Shown piece after piece: positions 1 through 6,943 of a stretch of DNA of 20,849 nucleotides (position 1 is its first letter; each line of letters starts with the position of its first letter). The notes under the pieces were generated by a model, which saw nothing but the letters and a program-made list of their open reading frames with translations, was not told the DNA's origin and did not search any database. This DNA is from an uncultured Clostridia bacterium. GTDB taxonomy: Bacteria > Bacillota > Clostridia > Christensenellales > Borkfalkiaceae. The DNA lies in the NCBI GenBank assembly GCA_947176485.1, contig CAMWQS010000011.1:1-20849 (forward strand), given 5' to 3'. The position numbers were made by a program, and so were the translations under genes.

Positions 1-21
1 AGAAAACAATCCCGATTAAAT

Positions 22-54
22 TCTCCGCTCGCATTCCAAAGTAAGAAGCGGAGA
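22..54 (+). promoter_or_regulatory. Hairpin in the leader of the rpsM operon segment
   Basis: TCTCCGCT (22-29) and AGCGGAGA (47-54) form a perfect 8-bp stem with a 17-nt loop, 55 nt before the rpsM start. No T-run follows, so it is not a typical terminator. It could be a processing site or a ribosomal-protein control element. In E. coli, S4 represses the alpha operon at a structured site ahead of rpsM, but I cannot see that specific pseudoknot here. The 109 bases before rpsM contain no rpmJ, which often lies directly upstream. Confidence 0.3.
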
Positions 55-109
55 TTTAGTGCGGTTTATATACATTTACAAAATAATTTAAGGAAGGAAT
101 TAAATCAAT

Positions 110-484
110 ATGGCACGTATTGCCGGTGTAGATTTACCCAGAGAAAAGAGAGTTGAAATAGGTTTAACCTATATCTACGGTATCGGTCTTAAAACCTCCC
201 AGAAAATCTTGAAGGAAACGGGCGTTGACCCCAACACCCGCGTTAAAGATTTGGACGAGACGACCGTATCCAAATTAAGAGAATACATTGACCACAATAT
301 AAGGGTTGAAGGCGAACTTCGTACGGAGGTTTCGCTTAATATCAAACGCCTTATGGAAATAGGCTGCTATCGCGGTATCCGCCACAGAAAGGGCTTGCCC
401 GTTCGCGGACAGTCCACCAAGACCAACGCAAGGACCAGAAAGGGTCCTCGCCGCACGGTAGCTAAGAAGAAAGGTGCGAAGTAA
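110..484 (+). CDS. rpsM: 30S ribosomal protein S13
   Basis: S13 sits in the head of the small ribosomal subunit, contacting the P-site tRNA and 5S/L5 bridges. The 124-residue product starts MARIAGVDLP and carries the family pattern throughout: the N-terminal helix-two-turn-helix with YIYGIG, the central CYRGIRHRKGLPVRGQ stretch (about residues 85-100), and the basic tail NARTRKGPRRTVAKKK. Length is normal (about 120-125). The start is supported by an AGGAAGGA Shine-Dalgarno at 91-98. It is the first gene of rpsM-rpsK-rpsD-rpoA-rplQ, and its stop codon overlaps the rpsK ribosome binding site, so the genes are tightly coupled. Confidence 0.98.
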   Translation: MARIAGVDLPREKRVEIGLTYIYGIGLKTSQKILKETGVDPNTRVKDLDETTVSKLREYIDHNIRVEGELRTEVSLNIKRLMEIGCYRGIRHRKGLPVRGQSTKTNARTRKGPRRTVAKKKGAK

Positions 485-495
485 GGAGGACGGAT

Positions 496-894
496 ATGGC
501 AGCACAGAAAAAGCAAACGACTACGAGAAAGCGTAGAGAGCTTAAAAAGGTTGATAAAGGACAAGTTCACATTCAGTCCTCTTTCAACAACACGCTCGTT
601 ACCGTTACCGATTTACAGGGTAACGCAATAAGCTGGTCTTCGGCAGGCAGCCTCGGCTTCAAGGGCTCGAGAAAGGGCACTCCTTTCGCAGCTCAGCAAG
701 CAACCGAAACTGCGGTTAAAGCGGCAAAAGAACACGGACTCCGTTCGGCGGAAGTTTACGTTAAGGGTCCCGGTGCAGGCAGAGAGTCGGCGATAAGGGC
801 AATCGGCGCGTGCGACGTAGAAATCACTTTGATTTCCGACGTATCCCCCATTCCCCACAACGGTTGCAGACCGCCTAAGCGTCGCAGAGTATAA
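496..894 (+). CDS. rpsK: 30S ribosomal protein S11
   Basis: S11 lies on the platform of the 30S subunit next to the 3' end of 16S rRNA and helps position mRNA. The 132-residue product has the family core: HIQSSFNNTLVTVTDLQGN (about 26-44), SSAGSLGFKGSRKGTPFAAQ, VKGPGAGRESAIRA, and the C-terminal ISDVSPIPHNGCRPPKRRRV. The basic N-terminal extension (KKQTTTRKRRELKK) is usual for Bacillota. AAGGAGG at 483-489 overlaps the rpsM stop and fixes this start. It is the second gene of the operon, 11 nt after rpsM. Confidence 0.98.
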   Translation: MAAQKKQTTTRKRRELKKVDKGQVHIQSSFNNTLVTVTDLQGNAISWSSAGSLGFKGSRKGTPFAAQQATETAVKAAKEHGLRSAEVYVKGPGAGRESAIRAIGACDVEITLISDVSPIPHNGCRPPKRRRV

Positions 895-911
895 GGAGGA
901 GTTAAGAAGTT

Positions 912-1541
912 ATGGCAACTTACAGAGAGGCTAAATGCCGCCTTTGCAGACGAGAGGGCGGAAAGCTGTTTTTGAAAGGCGATAAATGTTACAACGGCAA
1001 ATGCCCGTTTGAAAAAAGACCCGTAGCTCCCGGCGCACACGGTTTGGCGGCGGCAAGGAAGAAGGTTTCCGAATACGGCAAACAGCTTCGTGAAAAGCAA
1101 AAGGTTAAGAGAATTTACGGCGTGCAGGAAGGTCAGTTCCGCGCTTGCTACGAGAAAGCCGACAGAATGAAGGGCATTACCGGTGAAAACATGCTCTCAC
1201 TTTTGGAGCGCAGACTCGATAACGTCATCTACCGTATGGGCGTTGGCGTATCCCGTGCGCAGGCAAGGCAGCTCGTTAACCACGGACACTTCCTCGTTAA
1301 CGGCAAAAAGGTAAATATCCCTTCTTATATCGTGAAGGTTGGCGACGTCGTAACCGTTAAAGAAAGCAAAACGGGTAATAAATACTTTGAGGAAATTAAG
1401 TCCGCAAAGGGCGGCAACACCCCCAAGTGGCTTGAATTCGATAACGAAAAATTACAAGGTAAGATATTGGCGCTGCCTGAAAGAGAAGATATTGACAGTC
1501 AGATTGCAGAGCATATGATTGTCGAGCTGTACTCCAAGTAA
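912..1541 (+). CDS. rpsD: 30S ribosomal protein S4, zinc-binding form
   Basis: S4 is a primary 16S rRNA binder that nucleates 30S assembly and lines the mRNA entry channel. In some bacteria it also represses its own operon. The 209-residue product has an N-terminal zinc knuckle with Cys9, Cys12, Cys26 and Cys31 (the C+ form). The S4 RNA-binding domain follows from about residue 98 (LLERRLDNVIYRMG, ARQLVNHGHFLVNGKKV). Length is normal for the family. The ribosome binding site AAGGAGG (893-899) overlaps the rpsK stop. It lies between rpsK and rpoA, the usual Bacillota and proteobacterial arrangement, unlike Bacillus subtilis where rpsD is elsewhere. Confidence 0.98.
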   Translation: MATYREAKCRLCRREGGKLFLKGDKCYNGKCPFEKRPVAPGAHGLAAARKKVSEYGKQLREKQKVKRIYGVQEGQFRACYEKADRMKGITGENMLSLLERRLDNVIYRMGVGVSRAQARQLVNHGHFLVNGKKVNIPSYIVKVGDVVTVKESKTGNKYFEEIKSAKGGNTPKWLEFDNEKLQGKILALPEREDIDSQIAEHMIVELYSK

Positions 1542-1567
1542 TAAATAAATAAGAAGGAGGAAGTTAT

Positions 1568-2521
1568 ATGATCGAAATGGATATGCCCAAAATCGAGGTT
1601 AACGAAAGCGAGGACCAGTCTTACGCAAAGGTTATCGTTGAACCTCTTGAAAAGGGCTTCGGTCTTACGATAGGCAACTGCCTTAGAAGAATACTCTTGT
1701 CGGCGCTTCCCGGCGCAGCGGCACAGGGCATAAGGTTTTTAGACGGTAGCGTCAAGCACGAATTCTCGGCAATAGCGGGCGTTAAAGAGGACGTAACCGA
1801 AATTATTTTAAACATCAAAACGCTTGCAATTAAAACTGCCGTAACGGATTCCGATTACGTAAAAGTCGTTCATCTTTGCAAGGAAGGCCCCTGCGAGGTT
1901 AAGGCAAGCGACATTTCCGACGACGCGGAAATAGAAATTATCAACGGCGACCAGCACATCTGCTACGTAGACGCAGGCGGCAAAATCGATATGGAAATCA
2001 CCATCGGTCGCGGCCGCGGCTACAAGGGTGCAGACCATACGAGGACCGAGCTTTTGGACTACATCCCCGTTGACAGTATCTATACGCCCGTTAAAAAGGT
2101 TAACTACTCGGTTGAAAACACCCGCGTAGGACAGAATACCGACTACGACAAGCTCACTTTGGAAGTGTGGACGAACGGTGCGTTCAGCGCAAAAGAAATC
2201 GTTTCTTTGGCTGCTAAGATTATGCAGGACCACATCTCGCTTTTCGTTGACTTGTCGGATTCTATTAAAGGTTTGGATATTCTCGTTAAAAACGAGGACG
2301 ACAAGCAAGCAAAAATTCTTGCGATGGCAATCGAGGATATGGACCTTTCCGTCCGTTCCTACAACTGCTTAAAGCGCGCAAATATACACACGGTGGAAGA
2401 CTTAACCAGAAAGACCGAGGACGAAATGTTGAAGGTTAGAAACCTTGGCAGAAAGTCATTGGACGAAGTTATTATAAAACTCGAATCTTACGGACTTTCA
2501 CTGTCAAACAAGGAGGATTAA
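1568..2521 (+). CDS. rpoA: DNA-directed RNA polymerase subunit alpha
   Basis: The alpha subunit dimerises to scaffold RNA polymerase, and its C-terminal domain contacts UP elements and activators. The 317-residue product has the N-terminal assembly domain (residues 1-230; PLEKGFGLTIGNCLRRILLS at 26-45, GRGRGYKGA at 147-155, YTPVKKVNYSVENTRVG at 172-188). A linker leads to the helix-hairpin-helix C-terminal domain (about 245-317). Arg263 in SVRSYNCLK aligns with the DNA-contacting Arg265 of E. coli, and NLGRKSLDEV is conserved. AAGGAGG at 1554-1560 selects the first of three nearby Met codons (1, 4, 6). It is fourth in the operon and ends 4 nt before rplQ. Confidence 0.98.
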   Translation: MIEMDMPKIEVNESEDQSYAKVIVEPLEKGFGLTIGNCLRRILLSALPGAAAQGIRFLDGSVKHEFSAIAGVKEDVTEIILNIKTLAIKTAVTDSDYVKVVHLCKEGPCEVKASDISDDAEIEIINGDQHICYVDAGGKIDMEITIGRGRGYKGADHTRTELLDYIPVDSIYTPVKKVNYSVENTRVGQNTDYDKLTLEVWTNGAFSAKEIVSLAAKIMQDHISLFVDLSDSIKGLDILVKNEDDKQAKILAMAIEDMDLSVRSYNCLKRANIHTVEDLTRKTEDEMLKVRNLGRKSLDEVIIKLESYGLSLSNKED

Positions 2522-2525
2522 CGGT

Positions 2526-3032
2526 ATGCCCGGCAAATTGGGAAGAACGGCAGAGCAAAGACAGGCTCTTTTAAGAAATCAAGCGTCCGAGCTTTTGTGG
2601 TACGGAAAAATTACCACCACCAAGGCAAAGGCTAAAGAGTTACAGCCCTACGTTGAAAAGATAATCACTAAGGCTATCTCCGTTTACGACGAAAACGAAG
2701 AGTACGAAGTTAAGACTACGGATAAAAAGGGTAAGGAAGTTACCCAAAAGAACGTTAAGGACAGCCCCAAGAAGCTTGCGGTTCGCCGCCTTCTTATCGG
2801 TAAGCTTTACGACTTGCAAGAGGTTAAGCCCTTCAACGAAAAGAAGTCCGACTTCAAAAAGAGAACCGGTGATATTCAGCATCCTTTAATGGAAAAGCTG
2901 TTCAACGAAATCGCGCCCAAGTACGCACAGCGTGCGGAAGAGTTGGGTCAAGGCGGCGGCTACACGAGAATTTATCTTCTCGGCACCCGTCGTGGCGACG
3001 GCGCAGAAGAAGCCATCATCGAATTGATTTAA
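2526..3032 (+). CDS. rplQ: 50S ribosomal protein L17, long form
   Basis: L17 sits near the peptide exit tunnel of the large subunit. The 168-residue protein has the family N-terminus (KLGRTAEQRQALLRNQASEL, then KITTTKAKAKELQPYVEKII, residues 4-48) and C-terminus (APKYAQRAEELGQGGGYTRI, then LGTRRGDGAEEAIIELI). Between them is an insertion of about 50 residues, rich in Lys and Glu, compared with the common 112-130 residue form. The N-terminus is also trimmed (MPGKLGRT instead of an MRHRKLGR-type start). Longer L17 variants are known in Clostridia, so this is probably lineage-typical rather than an error. The ribosome binding site AAGGAGG (2510-2516) lies inside the end of rpoA. A terminator follows. 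Confidence 0.97.
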   Translation: MPGKLGRTAEQRQALLRNQASELLWYGKITTTKAKAKELQPYVEKIITKAISVYDENEEYEVKTTDKKGKEVTQKNVKDSPKKLAVRRLLIGKLYDLQEVKPFNEKKSDFKKRTGDIQHPLMEKLFNEIAPKYAQRAEELGQGGGYTRIYLLGTRRGDGAEEAIIELI

Positions 3033-3044
3033 CAAAGCAAACTT

Positions 3045-3074
3045 AAAAACAGCGGTTTTGTACCGCTGTTTTTT
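3045..3074 (+). terminator. Rho-independent terminator of the rpsM-rplQ operon
   Basis: AAAAACAGCGG (3045-3055) pairs with CCGCTGTTTTT (3063-3073) around a 7-nt loop and runs into a T-rich tail continuing to 3080. It lies 12 nt after the rplQ stop and closes the ribosomal operon. Confidence 0.93.
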
Positions 3075-3103
3075 GTTTTTATCCGCAAACCGTTTAAATC
3101 TTT

Positions 3104-3131
3104 TTGACATTTTTCGCGCCTGATATATAAT
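3104..3131 (+). promoter_or_regulatory. Sigma-A promoter of the first small membrane protein gene
   Basis: TTGACA at 3104-3109 and TATAAT at 3126-3131 are perfect consensus boxes separated by 16 bp. A second TATAAT overlaps at 3131-3136. The gene starts at 3162, giving a leader of about 24 nt with its own ribosome binding site. Confidence 0.88.
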
Positions 3132-3161
3132 ATAATAAAGTATTTGATTTAGGAGAAGGAT

Positions 3162-3410
3162 ATGAACGATTTATTGAAAGCGGTTGACGAACTGCCCCTT
3201 ATTCTGAAGGTTATTCTGTGCATACCGTGCATTGACGTGTTTTACGGTATTTGCCGCATAGTGAAGGGAGCAACCAAAGGCGACGCGGTGTGGTTGATTT
3301 TAGGCATACTTACGGTGTTCCCCGGCGCGTTCTTTATGTGGATATTGGACCTCGTATGGGTTCTTTTGAAAGGGCACGCGCTTTTGCTCGGCGAAGAGAT
3401 GTTTTCATAA
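3162..3410 (+). CDS. Small two-pass membrane protein, paralog of its downstream neighbour
   Basis: I do not recognise a named family. The 82-residue product has two hydrophobic segments: LPLILKVILCIPCIDVFYGI at about 12-31, and a long stretch at about 43-70 running from AVWLILGIL to ILDLVWVLL. Between them is a short basic turn (RIVKGATKGD). The C-terminus ends in an acidic tail, LLGEEMFS. AGGAGAAGG at 3151-3159 gives the start. The segment GILTVFPGAFFMWILDLVWV aligns with GIIRIFGGWLIWLLDLIC of the next gene, and KGH with SKH, so the two look like tandem duplicates. Each has its own strong promoter, which suggests high and perhaps constitutive expression. The function is unknown. Confidence 0.8.
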   Translation: MNDLLKAVDELPLILKVILCIPCIDVFYGICRIVKGATKGDAVWLILGILTVFPGAFFMWILDLVWVLLKGHALLLGEEMFS

Positions 3411-3425
3411 ATATAAAAATTTTTG

Positions 3426-3453
3426 TTGACATATTTTGCATATATGATATAAT
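3426..3453 (+). promoter_or_regulatory. Sigma-A promoter (extended -10) of the second small membrane protein gene
   Basis: TTGACA at 3426-3431 and TATAAT at 3448-3453 are perfect boxes 16 bp apart, with TG at 3445-3446 giving an extended -10. Box quality and spacing match the promoter of the paralog at 3104-3131. The gene starts at 3490. Confidence 0.9.
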
Positions 3454-3489
3454 ATATTTAGTAATAATTTCAAAAGGAGATTTTTCAAA

Positions 3490-3711
3490 ATGGCATCTAA
3501 GAAAGGCGATTACTTTGGTCTTGCTTACATCGTAAGCTTGATTCTTGCAATTATCCCTATAACGGCTTGGATTTGCGGTATGATTACCAGATTTTCCGAG
3601 GGCAAAATCGTAGCCGGTATTATCCGTATTTTCGGTGGCTGGCTCATCTGGCTTCTTGACCTCATCTGCATGATTTTCAGCAAGCACATTTGCCGCGTTA
3701 TCCCTGTTTAA
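3490..3711 (+). CDS. Small two-pass membrane protein, second paralog
   Basis: This is a 73-residue hydrophobic protein of unknown function. After a charged start (MASKKGD) come two membrane segments, about residues 12-33 (IVSLILAIIPITAWICGMIT) and 41-62 (AGIIRIFGGWLIWLLDLIC). The connecting loop RFSEGK is charged, and the tail KHICRVIPV is Cys- and His-containing. AAAGGAGA at 3473-3480 is the ribosome binding site. It resembles the protein encoded at 3162-3410 around the second membrane segment (W-[IL]-LDL core). It is probably transcribed alone, from its own promoter to the terminator at 3723-3758. Confidence 0.8.
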   Translation: MASKKGDYFGLAYIVSLILAIIPITAWICGMITRFSEGKIVAGIIRIFGGWLIWLLDLICMIFSKHICRVIPV

Positions 3712-3722
3712 TTTTAGGAAAC

Positions 3723-3758
3723 AAAAAACGACCCGCTCACAAGAGCGGGTCGTTTTTT
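3723..3758. terminator. Bidirectional terminator between convergent genes
   Basis: AAAAAACGACCCGCTC (3723-3738) and GAGCGGGTCGTTTTTT (3743-3758) form a perfect 16-bp stem with loop ACAA. Both strands show a GC stem followed by a T-run. It can therefore stop the small membrane protein transcript on the plus strand and yfcE, whose stop codon is at 3765-3767, on the minus strand. Confidence 0.95.
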
Positions 3759-3764
3759 ATATTT

Positions 3765-4304
3765 TTAACTCATCATGATATCTAATTCGTCGTAGGTTTC
3801 GCCCGTTTCCAAATTTTTAAATAAGAATTTGCCGTTGTCGTACAGAATATAGCTGTGGGGGCTGCCCTCTTTGGGTAAAGAAGTTGAGCCGGGGTTGAGG
3901 TGAATACGCTCTCCGACCTCTTTCATCGGCACGTGAGTATGTCCCGTAAGATAAATCTCGTTGGGTATCGGGCGGTGAAAATCTTTATCACCGTGAAAAA
4001 GCACGAAGGTACGTCCGTCTACGAACGTGAAGGCAAAAACGGAGTTTACCCTGAACGGCAAAACCATTTTATCGACTTCCGCGTCGCAGTTGCCTTGAAC
4101 GCATAGAATTTCATCCTTGATTTCGGTCAGCAATTCGACCACCCTCATCGGGTTGTAATCGTCGGGCAGGGGGTTGCGGGGGCCGTGGTACAAAATATCG
4201 CCCAAAAGCAAAAGCTTTTCCGCGCCCTCCTTGCGGTAAGCGTCCAAAAGCAGTTTACACCATTTAGCCGAGCCGTGTATATCTGATGCAATAATAAGTT
4301 TCAT
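3765..4304 (-). CDS. yfcE: YfcE-family metallophosphoesterase
   Basis: This is a metal-dependent (typically Mn2+) phosphodiesterase of the calcineurin-like fold; E. coli YfcE acts on model phosphodiesters and its natural substrate is unclear. With the start used here the protein has 179 residues. The metal-binding motifs are in order: SDIHG (Asp8, His10), GD (Asp36), GNCD (about 90-93), a HGD, and GHTHVP. The GPRNPLP and NPGSTSLPKEGSPHSY segments also follow E. coli YfcE closely. An ATG 7 codons upstream (4325) exists, but it lies inside the promoter, and MKLIIASDIHG matches the family N-terminus. There is no Shine-Dalgarno; the -10 box ends 6 nt before this ATG, predicting a leaderless mRNA. 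Confidence 0.93.
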   Translation of the reverse strand: MKLIIASDIHGSAKWCKLLLDAYRKEGAEKLLLLGDILYHGPRNPLPDDYNPMRVVELLTEIKDEILCVQGNCDAEVDKMVLPFRVNSVFAFTFVDGRTFVLFHGDKDFHRPIPNEIYLTGHTHVPMKEVGERIHLNPGSTSLPKEGSPHSYILYDNGKFLFKNLETGETYDELDIMMS

Positions 4305-4310
4305 AAAAAT

Positions 4311-4339
4311 ATTATAGCATAGCACGGTCGGGCGGTCAA
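4311..4339 (-). promoter_or_regulatory. Promoter of yfcE, predicted to make a leaderless mRNA
   Basis: On the minus strand TTGACC (4339-4334) and TATAAT (4316-4311) are 17 bp apart. Only six bases (ATTTTT) separate the -10 box from the ATG at 4304, so transcription should begin at or within a base or two of the start codon. The -35 box lies 1 nt after the cls stop codon. Confidence 0.82.
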
Positions 4340-4340
4340 C

Positions 4341-5750
4341 TTAAATAAGCGGGGCAAATAGGCGTAGGATAAAGCACGAAAGCCGCTTCATGCGTGAAAG
4401 CTTGCCGTGCTGCATTTCGGTGGAAAGGGCAAGGCTGTCTTTGAAATCTTGCTCTACGGTTTCGCATATATCGTCTTCGAAAAGCACCCCGCACTCGTAG
4501 TTGTAGTGGGTGGAGCGGAAGTCGAAGTTGTAGCTCCCCAAGAAAACCTTGTCGTCGCAAATTACCGTTTTGGCGTGCATAAAGCCGGGCGTGTACTCGA
4601 AGAATTTCACCCCGCTCGGTTTCAGCCGTTGGGCAAACGCTTTTGATACTTCGAAGGCGTACTTTTTATCGGGGATATGCGGGATAATAACCGTTACGTC
4701 AACGCCGCGCCGCGCAGTGAAGGCAAGCGCAGACGCGACCTTGTCACTTACGCAAAAGTAGGGGGTCAAGACGTGCACCCGTTCCTTTGCCGAGCTTATC
4801 GCCCAAATATACGCGTCCTCGCAAAAGGCCTTGCAGTCGGGGCAGTCGTAGTAGGGCAGACAGTTCTTCGCGCCCTTCGAAGGGGCGGGCATTTCGTGCT
4901 TGCCGTTCCACATTGCAAGGAACATTCCCTCGAAAACCTTCGCCGCTTCGCCGTAAACTACCAGCCCCGTGTCCTTCCAAAACCCGTAAGGGCTGTTTAT
5001 GTTTATATACTCGTCGGCAAGGTTGACGCCGCCCGTGAAGGCTACACGCCCGTCGATTGCTATAATCTTTCTGTGGTCGCGTAGGTTTATGTCCGAATGG
5101 GGGAAGGGGGGCAGACGGTGAAAGACCTTGACCTCCATTCCCGCTTTTTTAAGGCGTTTGATATCCCGTCTTGAAATCTTCAGACCCGAGCCCACGCCGT
5201 CGCACATAATTTTAATTTCGGCGCCGTTCGCCTTGGCCTTTTCAAGCGCGCTTATAACCCGGTTAAAAAGCTGACCGCGGGCAACTATGAAAAACTCGAT
5301 ATAAACCGATTTTTTTGCTTTCTCTATTTCGGATAGGGCGCGGCACCAAAACTTCATTCCCGTGGGAAAATATTCGGCTTTGTCGTAGCCCGCAGCAGCG
5401 GTTCCGCAAAGCCCGTTCGCCGCCCGCGCAAGCCCGCTTTCTTCGGCCTCGATTTTCAATATGCCTTGCGGCTTGTGGCGTATCGTCGCTATAAAAAATA
5501 TCAGTGCGCCCGCTAAGGGCAAAATTGCAATTATCAAAAACCACGCGCACTTTACTTCCGTGTTGCCGCACCGAAGCAGCAGCACGATCGAGGTTATCGC
5601 CGTCAAAAGCCACATTGCGGCAAAGGCAACGGTGATGGGCAAAAACACGGGCAGATACAGGCATAAAAAAATAATTGCGGCAAGCTGTGCCGCAATTAAT
5701 ACTATTATCCAAAAATTCGGTTTTAAAAATAATTTCGGTAAATTGCGCAT
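4341..5750 (-). CDS. cls: Cardiolipin synthase (phospholipase D family)
   Basis: This membrane enzyme joins two phosphatidylglycerol molecules into cardiolipin plus glycerol. The 469-residue length is normal. Three N-terminal hydrophobic segments (about 12-32, 35-59, 68-90) precede two phospholipase D domains. Both HKD motifs are intact: His226-Lys228-Asp233 in LRDHRKIIAIDG and His392-Lys394-Asp399 in FMHAKTVICDD, followed by GSYNFDFRS. The C-terminal amphipathic helix is typical. No clear Shine-Dalgarno precedes the ATG. The gene begins 25 nt after the stop of the dehydrogenase-like gene at 5776-6792 and is probably co-transcribed with it. Other phospholipase D proteins are possible, but the N-terminal anchors favour cls. 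Confidence 0.93.
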   Translation of the reverse strand: MRNLPKLFLKPNFWIIVLIAAQLAAIIFLCLYLPVFLPITVAFAAMWLLTAITSIVLLLRCGNTEVKCAWFLIIAILPLAGALIFFIATIRHKPQGILKIEAEESGLARAANGLCGTAAAGYDKAEYFPTGMKFWCRALSEIEKAKKSVYIEFFIVARGQLFNRVISALEKAKANGAEIKIMCDGVGSGLKISRRDIKRLKKAGMEVKVFHRLPPFPHSDINLRDHRKIIAIDGRVAFTGGVNLADEYININSPYGFWKDTGLVVYGEAAKVFEGMFLAMWNGKHEMPAPSKGAKNCLPYYDCPDCKAFCEDAYIWAISSAKERVHVLTPYFCVSDKVASALAFTARRGVDVTVIIPHIPDKKYAFEVSKAFAQRLKPSGVKFFEYTPGFMHAKTVICDDKVFLGSYNFDFRSTHYNYECGVLFEDDICETVEQDFKDSLALSTEMQHGKLSRMKRLSCFILRLFAPLI

Positions 5751-5775
5751 AGAGTAAATGCGCGGGTGGGAGAGG

Positions 5776-6792
5776 TTAGAGTACCATTTTAAGAATGGTC
5801 ATCTTGCTCTTTTTAACGGTTGCCTCGCTTCTTTCAGCAAGCAGTGCGGCGGGGTTGTAGTCCGTTAAAATTTCCTTGGCGAAGTGTTCTACGTCAACGG
5901 CGTTATGAACGAGCATATTTATGACCGTGTCGGTATAGTCGTAGGCTTGGGAAACGCCCAAAACGCGCAAGTTCTTAATCAGCACGTCTCGTGCGGAAAG
6001 GGTTGCGCTTATTTCCGACTGGCAGCTTATAACAACCGTTTTGCCGTTGGATACCAGCCTAGTCGCCAAAGCCAAGGGAAGGCGCGAGGTTGCGCAGTAC
6101 ACAGCCGCGTCGCAAAGGTTGCCGCAGGTTGCACTGTTCATATTGCTTTCCAAATCGTCGTCGCCCGCGAAGGCGTAGTGTATTCCGCAACGCTTGGCGT
6201 TTTCAAGATTGTACCCGTTATTGTCGATGATTATGGGTATAACTTTGTGGTATTGCAATACCTGTGCAATAATATTGCCCGAAAAGTCCGCACCGATTAT
6301 AGCCACTCTCTGACCCGCAGAAAGATTGAGTTTGTCGTAAATATTTTCCGCAATACCTATCGTTTCTATACAAAGCGCCTGAAAATCGCTTACGGAATCG
6401 GGGAGGGGGGCTACCTCGTTATATTCGCACACGACGAAGTCGCGCATAAACCCGTCGAAGTCCTTACCCGCATTAATTATGCTGGTGCATTCCTTGGGCT
6501 TGCCGCTTTTGCACGCAAGGCATTCGCCGCAGGGGCGGGTAGGCTCGAAGTAAACGCGTGTGCCCTTTTCAAGCCCGTAGCAGTTTTCGCCCGTTTCCAT
6601 AACTATACCGACTGCGGCGCGGCCGGGGACTTTGGGATAAGTCATATCGAAACCGCCGTTATAAAGCACTTCGTCGAAGTCGGTAAGCATAAGGTGCGTA
6701 ACCTTTATTTTAACTTGTGTGGGAGAGGTAATGTTCACCGTGGTGGGTTCGTTCACCAGGTGCTTTACGCCTTTTAAAATCCAACTATCCAT
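5776..6792 (-). CDS. Medium-chain dehydrogenase relative lacking catalytic-zinc ligands
   Basis: The 338-residue protein has the fold of zinc-containing alcohol/polyol dehydrogenases. The structural-zinc loop is intact (Cys88, Cys91, Cys94, Cys102). The region that normally holds the catalytic Cys in CG[ST]D reads MLTD (residues 35-38), and the GHE motif reads GRA (57-59), so two catalytic-zinc ligands are missing. The dinucleotide motif is GADFSG (167-172), with Asp replacing the middle Gly, but Asp190 at the end of the next strand suits NAD. It may be an altered or non-zinc reductase, or a degenerate paralog; I cannot name a substrate. It heads an operon with cls. The promoter at 6804-6832 leaves a leader of about 5 nt with no Shine-Dalgarno. 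Confidence 0.85.
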   Translation of the reverse strand: MDSWILKGVKHLVNEPTTVNITSPTQVKIKVTHLMLTDFDEVLYNGGFDMTYPKVPGRAAVGIVMETGENCYGLEKGTRVYFEPTRPCGECLACKSGKPKECTSIINAGKDFDGFMRDFVVCEYNEVAPLPDSVSDFQALCIETIGIAENIYDKLNLSAGQRVAIIGADFSGNIIAQVLQYHKVIPIIIDNNGYNLENAKRCGIHYAFAGDDDLESNMNSATCGNLCDAAVYCATSRLPLALATRLVSNGKTVVISCQSEISATLSARDVLIKNLRVLGVSQAYDYTDTVINMLVHNAVDVEHFAKEILTDYNPAALLAERSEATVKKSKMTILKMVL

Positions 6793-6803
6793 AATTACTT
6801 TGA

Positions 6804-6832
6804 ATTATATACTAAATTATCGGATTTTGCAA
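6804..6832 (-). promoter_or_regulatory. Promoter of the dehydrogenase-like/cls operon
   Basis: On the minus strand TTGCAA (6832-6827) and TATAAT (6809-6804) are 17 bp apart. Eleven bases separate the -10 box from the ATG at 6792, so the leader would be about 5 nt, too short for a ribosome binding site. It is divergent from the rpmE promoter. Confidence 0.7.
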
Positions 6833-6878
6833 CACTTTTTTTTGTTTACAAATTTATAGTTTAGGCGGGAAAAATTGA

Positions 6879-6907
6879 TTGACTACAAAATATAATTGTT
6901 ATATAAT
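6879..6907 (+). promoter_or_regulatory. Sigma-A promoter of rpmE
   Basis: TTGACT (6879-6884) and TATAAT (6902-6907) are 17 bp apart. The predicted start near 6914 leaves a leader of about 30 nt carrying GAGGT (6933-6937) before the rpmE ATG at 6944. Confidence 0.87.
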
Positions 6908-6943
6908 AGTTTAGCATCAGAAGAAATTTAGCGAGGTAAAGAT

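Noticed and set aside
22..54. Rho-independent terminator before rpsM
   Set aside because: The 8-bp stem has a 17-nt loop and no T-run, so it is listed only as a possible leader structure.
1808..2308. Minus-strand open frame of 166 codons inside rpoA
   Set aside because: Antisense to a certain, highly conserved gene; explained by codon bias.
4302..4325. yfcE start at 4325 (seven extra residues)
   Set aside because: The extension is encoded within the -10 promoter region and the family N-terminus begins at the downstream ATG.
5884..6777. Long plus-strand open frame (297 codons) opposite the dehydrogenase-like gene
   Set aside because: It lies entirely antisense to a gene with clear family motifs, lacks a ribosome binding site and shows low-complexity, shadow-like composition.
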